Positions 1 through 7,500 of a DNA stretch of 7,763 bases are shown here, one piece after another. How positions within the stretch are numbered: the first letter of the stretch is position 1; the number at the start of each line of letters is the position of its first letter. The notes below the pieces were generated by a model. The model saw only the letters and a list, made by a program, of their open reading frames with translations. It made no database searches and had not been told where the DNA came from. The DNA is from Gammaproteobacteria bacterium (GTDB taxonomy: Bacteria > Pseudomonadota > Gammaproteobacteria > S012-40). The stretch is taken from contig JALSHN010000400.1 of the NCBI GenBank assembly GCA_026982215.1, forward strand, positions 1 through 7,763, read 5' to 3'. Made by a program: the position numbers and the translations under genes.

Positions 1-497
1 CCGAGTGGATGGAGGCCTGGTTGCAGGCGCCGCGGCGTATCCGCCCGGCGGGGATGTTCTATCCCAACCATGTGCGCACCGGGGCCGATGGTCAGGATGT
101 CATCGACGAGGCCTCCCTGGTGGATCATCCCCGGCTCGATGCCGCTGAGGCCGAGGCGGTGGTGCGGGCGTTGATGAACAAGCGGGCCGCGCCGGGGGAG
201 GTGAGTCCGGGGAGTTACAAACCCGGTCGTATCTCCATGCGCATGGGCGAGCTGATGTTCGACAAGTTCAAGGGCTGCCTCGCCTGCCATCAGATCGAGC
301 CCGGTTACGGCGGCCTCTCCGGGCCGGAAGTGTACACCGTGGCCAACCGGCTCCAGGACGATTACCTGGTGAGTTATCTGAGCAACCCGCAGGCGTGGGA
401 TCCGAAGATCTTCATGCCCAACAAGGCGCTGAAGGCGCGCGACATCCAGAAGTTCATCCATTACTTCCACGCCTTGGCCAAGGAGGTGAAACCATGA
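1..497 (+). CDS. Probable diheme cytochrome c, 5'-truncated by window edge (NcgB-like)
   Basis: The reading frame is open from base 3 and ends at TGA 495-497, giving 164 visible residues with no start in view; the Met codon at 9 is probably internal. One complete heme c site is seen, CLACH at 276-290, followed by a candidate axial Met in FMPNKAL about 45 residues later. The N-terminal visible part (EWMEAWLQAP, PAGMFYPNH, then the helix AEAEAVVRALMNK) looks like the distal-Met half of a preceding class I cytochrome domain. I therefore infer a diheme protein whose first CxxCH lies upstream. It should be periplasmic and carry electrons. It overlaps the next cytochrome gene by ATGA and is followed by nirK, as ncgB is in Nitrosomonas europaea. 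The cytochrome c assignment is firm; diheme and NcgB-like are inferences. Confidence 0.85.
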   Translation, partial: EWMEAWLQAPRRIRPAGMFYPNHVRTGADGQDVIDEASLVDHPRLDAAEAEAVVRALMNKRAAPGEVSPGSYKPGRISMRMGELMFDKFKGCLACHQIEPGYGGLSGPEVYTVANRLQDDYLVSYLSNPQAWDPKIFMPNKALKARDIQKFIHYFHALAKEVKP

Positions 498-856
498 GAC
501 GGGTGCTGATGGCAACGGCCGCCTTGGCCTTGATGTGGGGGATGGCAGGGGCGCTCGCCGCGCCCTCGGGGGCCGAGCTCTACCGGGTCTACTGCAGCCA
601 GTGTCATGGGCTGCAAGGCAACGGCAAGGGCATCAACGTGCACGACATGTCGGTTCAGCCGCGTGATCACACCGATGCCAAATACATGGCCGGGCGCAGT
701 GACGACGAGCTGCGTACCGCCATCGTCGAGGGAGGGCAGGCCCTGAGCAAGTCGGTGCTCATGCCGCCTTGGGGCAAGGTCCTCAGTGAATCCGAGGTGG
801 ACGCCCTGGTGCGCCACCTGCGCGAGTTGTGCGGCTGCCGTTACGGTCAGCCGTGA
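494..856 (+). CDS. Small monoheme class I cytochrome c, exported (NcgC-like)
   Basis: This 120-residue protein starts at ATG 494, which overlaps the upstream stop, with a strong Shine-Dalgarno AGGAGGT at 481-487. An in-frame ATG at 395 lies deep inside the previous gene and is unlikely. Residues 1-23 form a Sec signal peptide (RR near the N-terminus, hydrophobic core, cleavage probably after ALAA). The heme site is C34-SQ-C37-H38, and Met90 in LMPPWG is the expected sixth ligand, so this is a periplasmic monoheme electron carrier. The C-terminal helix EVDALVRHLRELC is typical of the fold. The tail carries two further cysteines, C113 and C115 (CGC), which are not part of the heme site. By position it probably delivers electrons to NirK, like NcgC of Nitrosomonas. 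The exact partner is inferred. Confidence 0.9.
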   Translation: MRRVLMATAALALMWGMAGALAAPSGAELYRVYCSQCHGLQGNGKGINVHDMSVQPRDHTDAKYMAGRSDDELRTAIVEGGQALSKSVLMPPWGKVLSESEVDALVRHLRELCGCRYGQP

Positions 857-861
857 CACCA

Positions 862-875
862 CGGCCTGTGGGCCG
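862..875. other. Small GC hairpin between cytochrome gene and nirK
   Basis: CGGCC (862-866) and GGCCG (871-875) form a perfect 5-bp stem with loop TGTG, six bases after the cytochrome stop. Only GTTCTTC follows, so it is a poor terminator. It could protect or process the mRNA, or slightly attenuate nirK, but could also be chance in GC-rich DNA. Confidence 0.3.
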
Positions 876-902
876 GTTCTTCAATCCACAAGGGAGGTAT
901 CC

Positions 903-1850
903 ATGTTAACCAAAAAGCAACGCATGATGATCGGGGTCGCTGCACTGGCCTTCGGCGTGGCTGCCGGGGGCGTTCAGGCCAAGACGGTGAAGGTTACCCT
1001 CACCGCCAAGGAAGTGGACGTGGAAATCGACAACAAAGGCACCAAGTACGCCGCCTGGACCTTCGATGGCACCATTCCCGGTCCGGTGGTGCGCGTGGAA
1101 GAGGGGGATGTGGTCGAATTCACTTTGATCAATCCCCCCGAAAACAAGAACTCTCACTCCATCGACTTCCATGCCGCGGAAGTGGACGTGCTCGACGAAT
1201 TCGCCCCCATCAAACCGGGTGAGACCAAGAAATTCAAATTCGTCGCCAAGCGCGCCGGAGTGTACATGTACCACTGCGGTGCCCCCACCATGGCCCAGCA
1301 CATCGCCCGGGGCATGTATGGTGTGATCATCGTCGATCCCAAGCGCTATTCGCGCAAATTCCCCAAGCCGGATCGTGAATACGTCCTGGTCCAGGGACAA
1401 TACTTCCCCAACGCCGAGGACAAGCAGGCGATGATCGAGAACCGTGGCTGGGCCGGTTCTCTGATCAACGGCAAGATGTTCCACTACGACCCGGTGCACG
1501 ACCCCAACGCCTCGCTGGCGCTGGTGTCCAAACCGGGTGAGCGGGTGCGGATCCACTTCGTCAACGCCAACATCAACATGCCGGTGGCGTTGCACCCCAT
1601 TGCCGGGATCTGGGATCGGGTCTACCTCAACGGCAGTCCCAAGAACGTGATCTATGACATGGCCACCTACAATGTCGCCGTCTCCGAGGCGGTGAGTGTG
1701 GACATCGTCTCGCCCAAGGACCGTCCCACCAACAATGCCATTGTCGATCACACCATGAGCGCCGCCATGCGGGGTGCCATCACCGTGCTCATGAACACCC
1801 CCGACGCCGATCCCGAAATGGGGCGTGGGGACAACATCCTGCCGCGCTGA
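903..1850 (+). CDS. nirK: Copper-containing nitrite reductase (NO-forming), Nitrosomonas type
   Basis: This periplasmic enzyme reduces nitrite to nitric oxide. It has 315 residues, with a signal peptide at 1-26 (AAGGVQA, then KTVKV) and two cupredoxin domains (about 30-148 and 155-300). The expected ligands are all visible. Type 1 copper has H85, C125, H133 and M138; type 2 copper has H90, H124 and H283; the catalytic pair is D88 (in HSIDFH) and H231 (in LHPIAGIWDRVY). Segments such as HIARGMYGVIIVDP and the ending GRGDNILPR closely resemble N. europaea NirK as I recall it, more than the Alcaligenes/Achromobacter enzymes. I chose ATG 903 because AGGGAGGT stands at 891-898 and the signal peptide begins there; a longer in-frame start at 786 would run through the cytochrome gene. 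It is the last gene of the operon before a strong terminator. Its donors are probably the two cytochromes upstream. Confidence 0.95.
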   Translation: MLTKKQRMMIGVAALAFGVAAGGVQAKTVKVTLTAKEVDVEIDNKGTKYAAWTFDGTIPGPVVRVEEGDVVEFTLINPPENKNSHSIDFHAAEVDVLDEFAPIKPGETKKFKFVAKRAGVYMYHCGAPTMAQHIARGMYGVIIVDPKRYSRKFPKPDREYVLVQGQYFPNAEDKQAMIENRGWAGSLINGKMFHYDPVHDPNASLALVSKPGERVRIHFVNANINMPVALHPIAGIWDRVYLNGSPKNVIYDMATYNVAVSEAVSVDIVSPKDRPTNNAIVDHTMSAAMRGAITVLMNTPDADPEMGRGDNILPR

Positions 1851-1880
1851 TCGCTGTTTTCGTCCGGCAGTCCTCTTGGG

Positions 1881-1914
1881 GCGCCGCCTCCGTCGATCGG
1901 GGGCGGCGCTTTTT
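1881..1914 (+). terminator. Intrinsic terminator after nirK
   Basis: An 11-bp stem, GCGCCGCCTCC (1881-1891) with GGGGGCGGCGC (1899-1909), has one G-U pair and a 7-base loop. It is followed directly by TTTTT (1910-1914). It lies 30 bases after the nirK stop and separates the nitrite-reduction operon from dapF. Confidence 0.93.
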
Positions 1915-1953
1915 CGGTTGAGCCTCCCTGCGGGGAGAGAGTACCCTTAGTCG
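1915..1953 (+). promoter_or_regulatory. Short dapF leader with weak promoter-like boxes and a hairpin
   Basis: Only 39 bases separate the terminator T-run from the dapF start. TTGAGC (1918-1923) and TACCCT (1942-1947), 18 bases apart, could be a weak sigma70 promoter; if so, transcription would begin at or almost at the ATG. CTCCC (1924-1928) can pair with GGGAG (1933-1937), folding the only Shine-Dalgarno-like purines into a stem. The boxes match the consensus poorly, so the promoter is tentative. Confidence 0.25.
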
Positions 1954-2787
1954 ATGGCGACGATCCGCTTCACCAAGATGCACGGCCTGGGCAACGACTT
2001 CGTGGTCATCGATGCCGTACGTCAGTCACTGGCGCTCGATGCGGCGCAAGTGCGCCGTTTGTGCGACCGCCACTTCGGTATCGGCTGCGACCAGCTCCTG
2101 GTGGTGGAACCGCCTCGGGATCCGCGGGCCCGTTTTCGTTACCGCATCTACAATGCCGATGGCTCCGAAGTGGCCATGTGCGGCAACGGCGCCCGTTGTT
2201 TCGCCCGTTTCGTCCGCGAGGAAGGGCTCGAAGCGGCCGACGAGATCCCGGTGGAGACCGCCTCCGGCCTCATCGTCCTCCATCACGAAGCGGACGGCTG
2301 GGTGCGGGTGAACATGGGCGTCCCCCGCCTGGAACCGGCACAGATCCCCTTCCAGGCCCCTGAACGGGCCCCGGCCTACGTGCTGGAGGTCGACGGCGAG
2401 CGGCTCTCCATCGGTGCCGTCTCCCTGGGCAATCCCCACGCGGTGCTGCGGGTGGACGATGTCGACCGGGCACCGGTGGCCCGGTTGGGGCCGGCGATCG
2501 AGCACCATCCCCGTTTCCCCGAGCGTACCAACGTCGGCTTCATGGAAGTGGTGGACCCCGGCCACATCCGCCTCCGGGTCCACGAACGCGGCGTCGGCGA
2601 GACCCTGGCCTGTGGCAGCGGTGCCTGTGCCGCGGTGGTGGTGGGGCGTCTTCGGGCATGGCTGGATGAAAACGTGCGCGTGGACCTGCCCGGCGGCACG
2701 CTCGCCGTACGCTGGACGGGCGAGGGGGAAGCGGTCTGGCTGACCGGCCCGGCAGAAACCGTATTCAAAGGGACCATCGAACTATGA
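1954..2787 (+). CDS. dapF: Diaminopimelate epimerase
   Basis: DapF interconverts LL- and meso-diaminopimelate in the cytoplasm, supplying meso-DAP for peptidoglycan and the precursor of lysine. It has 277 residues, the normal family length. Visible hallmarks are the N-terminal FTKMHGLGNDF, the first catalytic cysteine C76 in MCGNGARC, SLGNPHAV around residue 157, the ERTNVGF segment near 190, and the second catalytic cysteine C220 in ACGSGACA. The start is forced: an in-frame TAG lies at 1948-1950 and the conserved N-terminus begins at residue 6. No good Shine-Dalgarno stands at the usual distance (GGGGAGAGAG is about 12 bases away). It leads a three-gene operon and overlaps the DUF484 gene by ATGA. 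In many gammaproteobacteria lysA precedes dapF; here a nirK terminator does. Confidence 0.98.
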   Translation: MATIRFTKMHGLGNDFVVIDAVRQSLALDAAQVRRLCDRHFGIGCDQLLVVEPPRDPRARFRYRIYNADGSEVAMCGNGARCFARFVREEGLEAADEIPVETASGLIVLHHEADGWVRVNMGVPRLEPAQIPFQAPERAPAYVLEVDGERLSIGAVSLGNPHAVLRVDDVDRAPVARLGPAIEHHPRFPERTNVGFMEVVDPGHIRLRVHERGVGETLACGSGACAAVVVGRLRAWLDENVRVDLPGGTLAVRWTGEGEAVWLTGPAETVFKGTIEL

Positions 2788-3485
2788 ACATGCAACGACG
2801 CGATCGCATGGGGGAACTCCCCGGCGAGGAACAAGTGGTGGCCTATCTGCGCGAGCACCCCGATTTCTTCAGCCGCTACCCCAAGCTGGTTTCCGAGCTC
2901 AACGTCCCCCACCCCGTGGAAGGCGCCGTCTCCCTGATCGAATATCAAGTGAGCGTGCTGCGCGACGAGAACCGCAAACTGCGCGGCCAGCTCCACGAGC
3001 TGGTGGACATCGCCCGTGACAACGACCGCCTGTTCGCCCGCCTGCAACGCCTCTACCTCGCCCTGCTGGAGACCCAGGACCTGGAAGACACTCTCGACAC
3101 CGTCCACGATCACCTGCGCCGGGGGTTCGAATGCCAGGCGGTGTCCCTGCGCCTGTTTCGTGGCGAGACCCTGTTGGAAGGCCGCCCCGAATACGTCCCC
3201 GCCGACCATCCCGGCCTGGGGCGTTTTCGTAACCTCCTCCAGCAAGGGCGGGCGGTGTGCGGCCGCCTCAACAGCGAACAACTGGACTTCCTCTTCGGCC
3301 CGGCCGGGGCCGGCCTGGGCTCCGTGGCCCTCATTCCCCTCAGTGACGCCACCCGCGACCCCCTCGGCCTGCTGGCCGTGGGTAGTCGTGATCCGCGGCG
3401 TTTCCGCGCCGGCATGAGCACCGTTTTCCTCGGCTACCTGGGCGAAGCGGTCTCCGCCGCCATCCTGCGGCATCTGGAGGAATGA
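2784..3485 (+). CDS. DUF484 family protein (GAF-like), between dapF and xerC
   Basis: This 233-residue soluble protein belongs to the DUF484 family, regularly encoded between dapF and xerC in gammaproteobacteria; its biochemical role is not established. The N-terminal family signature is clear (VVAYLREHPDFF, then VPHPVEGAVSLIEYQVSVLRDEN, residues 18-63). It is followed by a probable coiled coil over about 50-95 and a GAF-like domain over about 100-232. The conserved C-terminal motifs are GSVALIPL (179-186), GLLAVGSRDPRRF (195-207) and MSTVFLGYLGE. There is no signal peptide or membrane segment. ATG 2784 overlaps the dapF stop (ATGA) and has AAAGGGA at 2767-2773; later Met codons at residues 3 and 9 have no better site. 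It ends in an ATGA overlap with xerC, which suggests translational coupling. A sensory or regulatory role is only inferred from the GAF-like fold. Confidence 0.93.
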   Translation: MNMQRRDRMGELPGEEQVVAYLREHPDFFSRYPKLVSELNVPHPVEGAVSLIEYQVSVLRDENRKLRGQLHELVDIARDNDRLFARLQRLYLALLETQDLEDTLDTVHDHLRRGFECQAVSLRLFRGETLLEGRPEYVPADHPGLGRFRNLLQQGRAVCGRLNSEQLDFLFGPAGAGLGSVALIPLSDATRDPLGLLAVGSRDPRRFRAGMSTVFLGYLGEAVSAAILRHLEE

Positions 3486-4402
3486 GCGCCGACCCCTGGA
3501 CTCCCCCGTTGCATGCCTGGCTCGATGGCCTCGACGCCGTTGGCGGGCGATCCCCCCATACCGTCGCCGCCTACCGCCGCGACCTCGAGGCTTTTATCAC
3601 CTGGGCCCGGCAGCACGGCCCCGCGGGTTGGGAACGGGTGAACACCGCCCACCTGCGCCAGTGGCTTGCCCATGGTCACGGCGCCGGTCTCAGCCCGCGC
3701 ACTCTGGCCCGGCGCCTCTCCGCTGTGCGCCGTTTTCTCGATCACTTGGTGAAACAAGGCCGCCTGGCGGCCAATCCCGCCCGCGGCCTGCGTCCCCCCA
3801 AAGGCAAACGACCCTTGCCCCCCACCCTGGAGGCCGACCAAGTGGCCGCCCTGCTGGATGCCTTGCCTGCCGATGATCTCTTGAGCCTGCGTGACCGGGC
3901 CATGCTGGAATTGCTCTACTCCTCCGCCCTGCGTCTGGCCGAGCTGGTGGGGCTGGATCTGGAGCGCCTCGATTTGGAAGGAGGTTGGGTGCGGGTGCTG
4001 GGCAAAGGGGCTCGTGAGCGCGAGGTCCCCGTGGGGCAGCGGGCCCGCGAGGCCCTGCGGGATTGGCTGGCGGTTCGCTCCCGCTTCGCACCCCCGGCTG
4101 AGCCGGCGTTGTTCGTCAGCCGCCGCGGCCGTCGCATCCACCCCCGCACAGTGCAACAGCGTCTCGCCCGTATAGCCCGCCACCGCGGCCTGGATCGCCA
4201 CCTGCATCCCCATCTGTTGCGTCATGCCTGCGCCAGCCATCTGCTGGAATCCTCCGGCGATCTGCGCGCCGTTCAGGAGATGCTCGGCCACGCCAACCTC
4301 TCCACCACCCAGATCTACACCCACCTCGACTTCCAACGCCTGGCCCAGGTCTACGACCAGGCCCATCCCCGGGCACGTCGGCGCAAGCGTCGGGAGGGAT
4401 GA
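3482..4402 (+). CDS. xerC: Tyrosine site-specific recombinase XerC
   Basis: XerC acts with XerD at the dif site to resolve chromosome dimers before cell division. It has 306 residues, close to the E. coli enzyme. An N-terminal SAM-like core-binding domain (about 7-95, including SPHTVAAYRRDLEAF) precedes the catalytic domain. All active-site residues are present: R151 (SALRLAEL), K175 (LGKGARER), H244 and R247 (HPHLLRH), H270 (LGHANLSTTQIYTH) and the nucleophile Y279. The ending HLDFQRLAQVYDQAHPRA matches XerC rather than XerD, and the position behind dapF and the DUF484 gene supports this. The tail RARRRKRREG is strongly basic. ATG 3482 overlaps the preceding stop (ATGA). GGAGG at 3476-3480 is only one base from the ATG, so translation probably depends on coupling. 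Confidence 0.97.
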   Translation: MSADPWTPPLHAWLDGLDAVGGRSPHTVAAYRRDLEAFITWARQHGPAGWERVNTAHLRQWLAHGHGAGLSPRTLARRLSAVRRFLDHLVKQGRLAANPARGLRPPKGKRPLPPTLEADQVAALLDALPADDLLSLRDRAMLELLYSSALRLAELVGLDLERLDLEGGWVRVLGKGAREREVPVGQRAREALRDWLAVRSRFAPPAEPALFVSRRGRRIHPRTVQQRLARIARHRGLDRHLHPHLLRHACASHLLESSGDLRAVQEMLGHANLSTTQIYTHLDFQRLAQVYDQAHPRARRRKRREG

Positions 4403-4418
4403 TCGCCGCATCTGTTCC

Positions 4419-4453
4419 CGACCCCGCTCCGCGGAGAGTGGTGAAGTCGATTT
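4419..4453 (+). terminator. Possible weak terminator after xerC
   Basis: CCGCTC (4424-4429) pairs with GAGTGG (4436-4441) around a 6-base loop, and an outer CGAC/GTCG (4419-4422, 4446-4449) can extend it. Only ATTTG follows instead of a real T-run. An alternative fold is the perfect palindrome CTCCGCGGAG at 4427-4436. It is the best hairpin between xerC and the next promoter, but its activity is doubtful. Confidence 0.3.
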
Positions 4454-4496
4454 GACCAAGGGAGAGTCTTCGGTCGCTGCCTGTTTCGTGTCCCGG

Positions 4497-4514
4497 GTGT
4501 CATCTTATTGACAC
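4497..4514. promoter_or_regulatory. Perfect inverted repeat overlapping the -35 box (candidate operator)
   Basis: GTGTCA (4497-4502) and TGACAC (4509-4514) form a perfect 6+6 inverted repeat with a 6-base spacer. The right arm covers most of the TTGACA -35 hexamer. The TGTCA-N6-TGACA geometry is like that of dimeric helix-turn-helix regulators, and a bound protein would block the promoter. The cognate regulator is unknown. Confidence 0.45.
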
Positions 4515-4536
4515 ACCATCGAGAGGGGAATTAAAT
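4508..4536 (+). promoter_or_regulatory. Sigma70-type promoter for the large surface-protein gene
   Basis: A perfect -35 TTGACA (4508-4513), a 17-base spacer and a -10 TTAAAT (4531-4536, 4 of 6 to consensus) lie in an AT-richer pocket of otherwise GC-rich DNA. Transcription would start near 4543, giving a leader of about 47 bases before ATG 4590. Confidence 0.6.
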
Positions 4537-4567
4537 ATCACTAAAAGACAAATCGATCACAAAAGAC
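4537..4567. repeat. Near-perfect direct repeat in the leader
   Basis: ATCACTAAAAGAC (4537-4549) recurs as ATCACAAAAGAC (4556-4567), differing by one missing T, 19 bases apart. It lies just after the -10 box, across the likely transcription start. AAATCGA is also doubled (4550-4556 and 4573-4579). It could be a protein-binding or RNA-binding site, or a small ancestral duplication. Confidence 0.6.
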
Positions 4568-4589
4568 GGCCGAAATCGAGGAGGCTGCC

Positions 4590-7500
4590 ATGCTCACCTC
4601 TCTTCGCATGCATCTCGCTTGGGTCCTGTTGTTTTTTTTGAGCCTGTCTCGGGCCCATGCCATCCCTGACCCCTTCGCCCAACTCGCTTTCATTCCCAAT
4701 CAAGGTCAGGTCTCCCAAGAGATCTTTGCCTATACGCCCACCCAGGCGGGGATGAGTGCGGTGACCCGTGACGGGCGACTCATCCATCTCATCGACGGGG
4801 AGACACCGTTTCGTATCATCGAGCGCTTCAGCACCGCCCCCCTCACGCCTCGTTTCACTCAAGCCGGGGTGACGCGGGTCAACTATTTCATCGGCAACGA
4901 TCCGCGCCGATGGAAGCGTGATCTCCCCACCCACCAACGGATCCGTCTCGAATTGCAACCCGGCATTACCGCCGAGTTCATCGCGCGGTCGAACAACATC
5001 GAAAAACGCTTCCATCTCGCGCCGGGAAGCGATCCCGACACCTTACGCATCCATCTCGAGGGGGTGCGCAAACTGGCCATCGAACAGGACGGCCGTCTTG
5101 CCGTCCACGGTGCGCGGGGCGTGGTCCATTTCACGCCCCCCGTCGCCTGGCAGCCGAGGGCCGACGGCGGCAAGGACCCGGTGGAGGTTTCGTATCTCAT
5201 CGACGGCACCCGCTACGGCTTCCAGCTCGCCGACTACGACCCCACGCGGGAGGTCATCATCGACCCGCTGCTGGGGACCGCTCTCCTGCGCGCCGCCATA
5301 GAACTGCGGGACATGGCCGTCGGCCCCTTCGGTGACCTCTATGTCGTCGGTAGCAGCGCGGACTCCAATTTGGCGGAAAAGCTCGCCGTCGATACGTATG
5401 ACCCTGAAAACACAGGGGATACCACAGGTGAGACGAAAGGTTTCGTCGCCAAGTTCTCCCGCGATCTTCGCCAATTGCTCGCGCTCACCTTCATCGGCGG
5501 AGAAGTGCATAGCGACGCCGTGACCCGCTTGACCGCCATCGAAATCACCAGTACCGGCGAGGTGTTCGTTGCGGGTTACACCAACACCAACCAGTTTCCT
5601 GTCGTCAACCCTCCCGGCGCCCCGCCCAAAACGACCAACGCCCTGGCCGTTTCTAGTCCTAGCGGTTTTGACAAATATGATTTCGTCATCGCCCGTTTCA
5701 ACCTCGCTTTGACGCAATTGACCGCCAGCGCCTATCTCTGGGGTACCGGGAACGAGGGGAGAACGGGATTTTTCCCTTTCATCATCGATCAGGTCGATCT
5801 CGCCCTGGCTCCGGATGAACAAAGCATTTATCTGGTGGGGAACTCGGACTCGGGCATCCTCCCCACCAACCAAGGGAGTGCGGGCAATCCCAACGAACCT
5901 GCCTACAAAACCGATGATCCTCATGAAGAAGGGGTCGTCGACTGCTACCTCGCCCAGCTCCCGCTGGACCTTCACACCGTGAACGGTACCTGGGTGGGCA
6001 ATGTCAAGGGCAGCAGTGATTGGAGGATGCTTTGCGCACGGGTCGCCACCGACCCGTTCGGTAATGTCTTCGTGGCCGGTCATGGATATGGCGACTTCGA
6101 GACCGGGGTCGAGGGTGAACAACTTCAGCAGACACCGCCTCCCCCCTCATCCAGTCGCTCGGATGGGGGGGATGCCATGGTGGTGCGCTTTTCGGGGGAT
6201 CTGCGGAAAGTCATGTACGCCACCTTTCTTGGCGGGTTTCATGCGGATATTGCCGATCGAATCCATGCCCTGGTGGTTCACGAGAGTGGGGAAGTCTATG
6301 TCGCCGGGTCCACGGCCAGCCCCGATTTTCCTGTGACTACTGGTGCCTTCCGGCCGGAAGCGAATCGGGTCAGTGACCACCGGACGGTGGGGTTTGTGAC
6401 CCGGTTGGACAACAATCTGAAAATCCGGGCATCCACCTTGTTTCATGCGTGCCCAGATACGACGACCGCGGCGGCTGATTGCAGTCAGGCTGGCGGGGGC
6501 GGTGTGGTCGATATCGCTCCCATCTCCTACTACCAGGAAGATGGCACCACGGCCCGGGATATCTATGTCCTGTTCGTGCGCGATGAAGCCAGTGACCAAG
6601 TGTCCCCCTTCGCGAAACAAGGCGGGTTTCTCTATTTGCCGCCTTTCTTGATAGAACCCCGAGTGGGGCGTTTGAGTGTGCATCGCCTTCCCGAAACCCT
6701 GACTCATCGTCGGGTGGCGACTGATCTCCTGCCTTATGGAGGGAAGCAGTTCATCCCTGAGCAAGCAGCTACTTTGGGGCGACTTGCTCCCTCATTGGAG
6801 TTTTTCGACGATCAAGGATTACGAAGAGACGATCCCAGGCTGTTCGTGGCCTTTGTGGGGGACTTCGGAGGAAGACCCATGCTCCACCCCCAAGGGCTGG
6901 CAGCTCCCCAAACGGGGCCGTTCGGGCTATTGTCCGATAACGGCTTGTGGGTCGGGGCTTTTGATTTGGATTTGTCGGCCGGTGATACCCCCACGCTGGA
7001 AGTGTCTACGGAGGAGATAGACTTCGGTTATGTCCCAGCAGGAAATACCTCGGCTCCCCGTCATTTCACGATCCGGAATACCAGCGTACTCCCCCTGACC
7101 GTATTTGCCGGATTCTTCGAATCGGCGGGTGATGAGGTCGGGTGGGGATACGGCAGAACCCAGGAAGACTGTTTCAGCGCTAATAACAACTACAACTATC
7201 CTTTCGTTCTAGCGGGAGGACAGAGCTGTAATATTGCCGTCAAGGTGTCCAGTCATATCGCCAAAAATGTTTATCGCGCTACACGCTTACATTTGGTAAC
7301 CAACGATCCCAACGGCTCGGTCGTCGTTTCGCCCACCTTGCGCATGAGTAGTACCCCACTGTACTTGGGATACCAAGGGGGGCAAGCTGGTGCGGTGGAT
7401 TACCTTGAGAAAGGTTTGGATTTCGGGCAAGTGCCGGTAGGGGGGCGTGTGGCTCGAATCATTACGGCGGATGTCCGTTCCAGAAATGACGCAGTGCAGT

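Noticed and set aside
395..493. Longer N-terminus for the small cytochrome starting at 395
   Set aside because: It would add 33 residues overlapping the upstream gene and bury the signal peptide. ATG 494 has a strong Shine-Dalgarno and an ATGA overlap.
786..902. Longer N-terminus for nirK starting at 786
   Set aside because: It would overlap the cytochrome gene and hide the signal peptide. ATG 903 has a proper ribosome-binding site.
906..1751. Antisense open frame (281 codons) opposite nirK
   Set aside because: The His/Val/Gly-rich translation without motifs mirrors nirK codons; nirK itself is certain.
2376..3473. Long antisense open frame (365 codons) opposite dapF and the DUF484 gene
   Set aside because: It lies opposite two well-identified conserved genes, has no recognisable domain, and is the kind of stop-free antisense frame that GC-rich, C-ending codon use produces.
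3482..4402. Integron or phage integrase / mobile element reading of the tyrosine recombinase
   Set aside because: The operon position and the XerC-specific C-terminus identify the housekeeping XerC. No attachment repeats or cargo genes are seen next to it.
3434..4459. Antisense open frame (341 codons) opposite xerC
   Set aside because: It is a shadow of xerC, with low-complexity Gly/Gln-rich translation and no family motif.
4557..5015. Minus-strand gene divergent from or opposite the surface-protein start
   Set aside because: It is antisense to the signal peptide and N-terminal domain, with no Shine-Dalgarno or family features, and the promoter found points to the + strand.
5043..6122. Antisense open frame (359 codons) opposite the large surface-protein gene
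   Set aside because: The + strand frame has a signal peptide, ribosome-binding site and domain motifs throughout. The antisense translation shows none.
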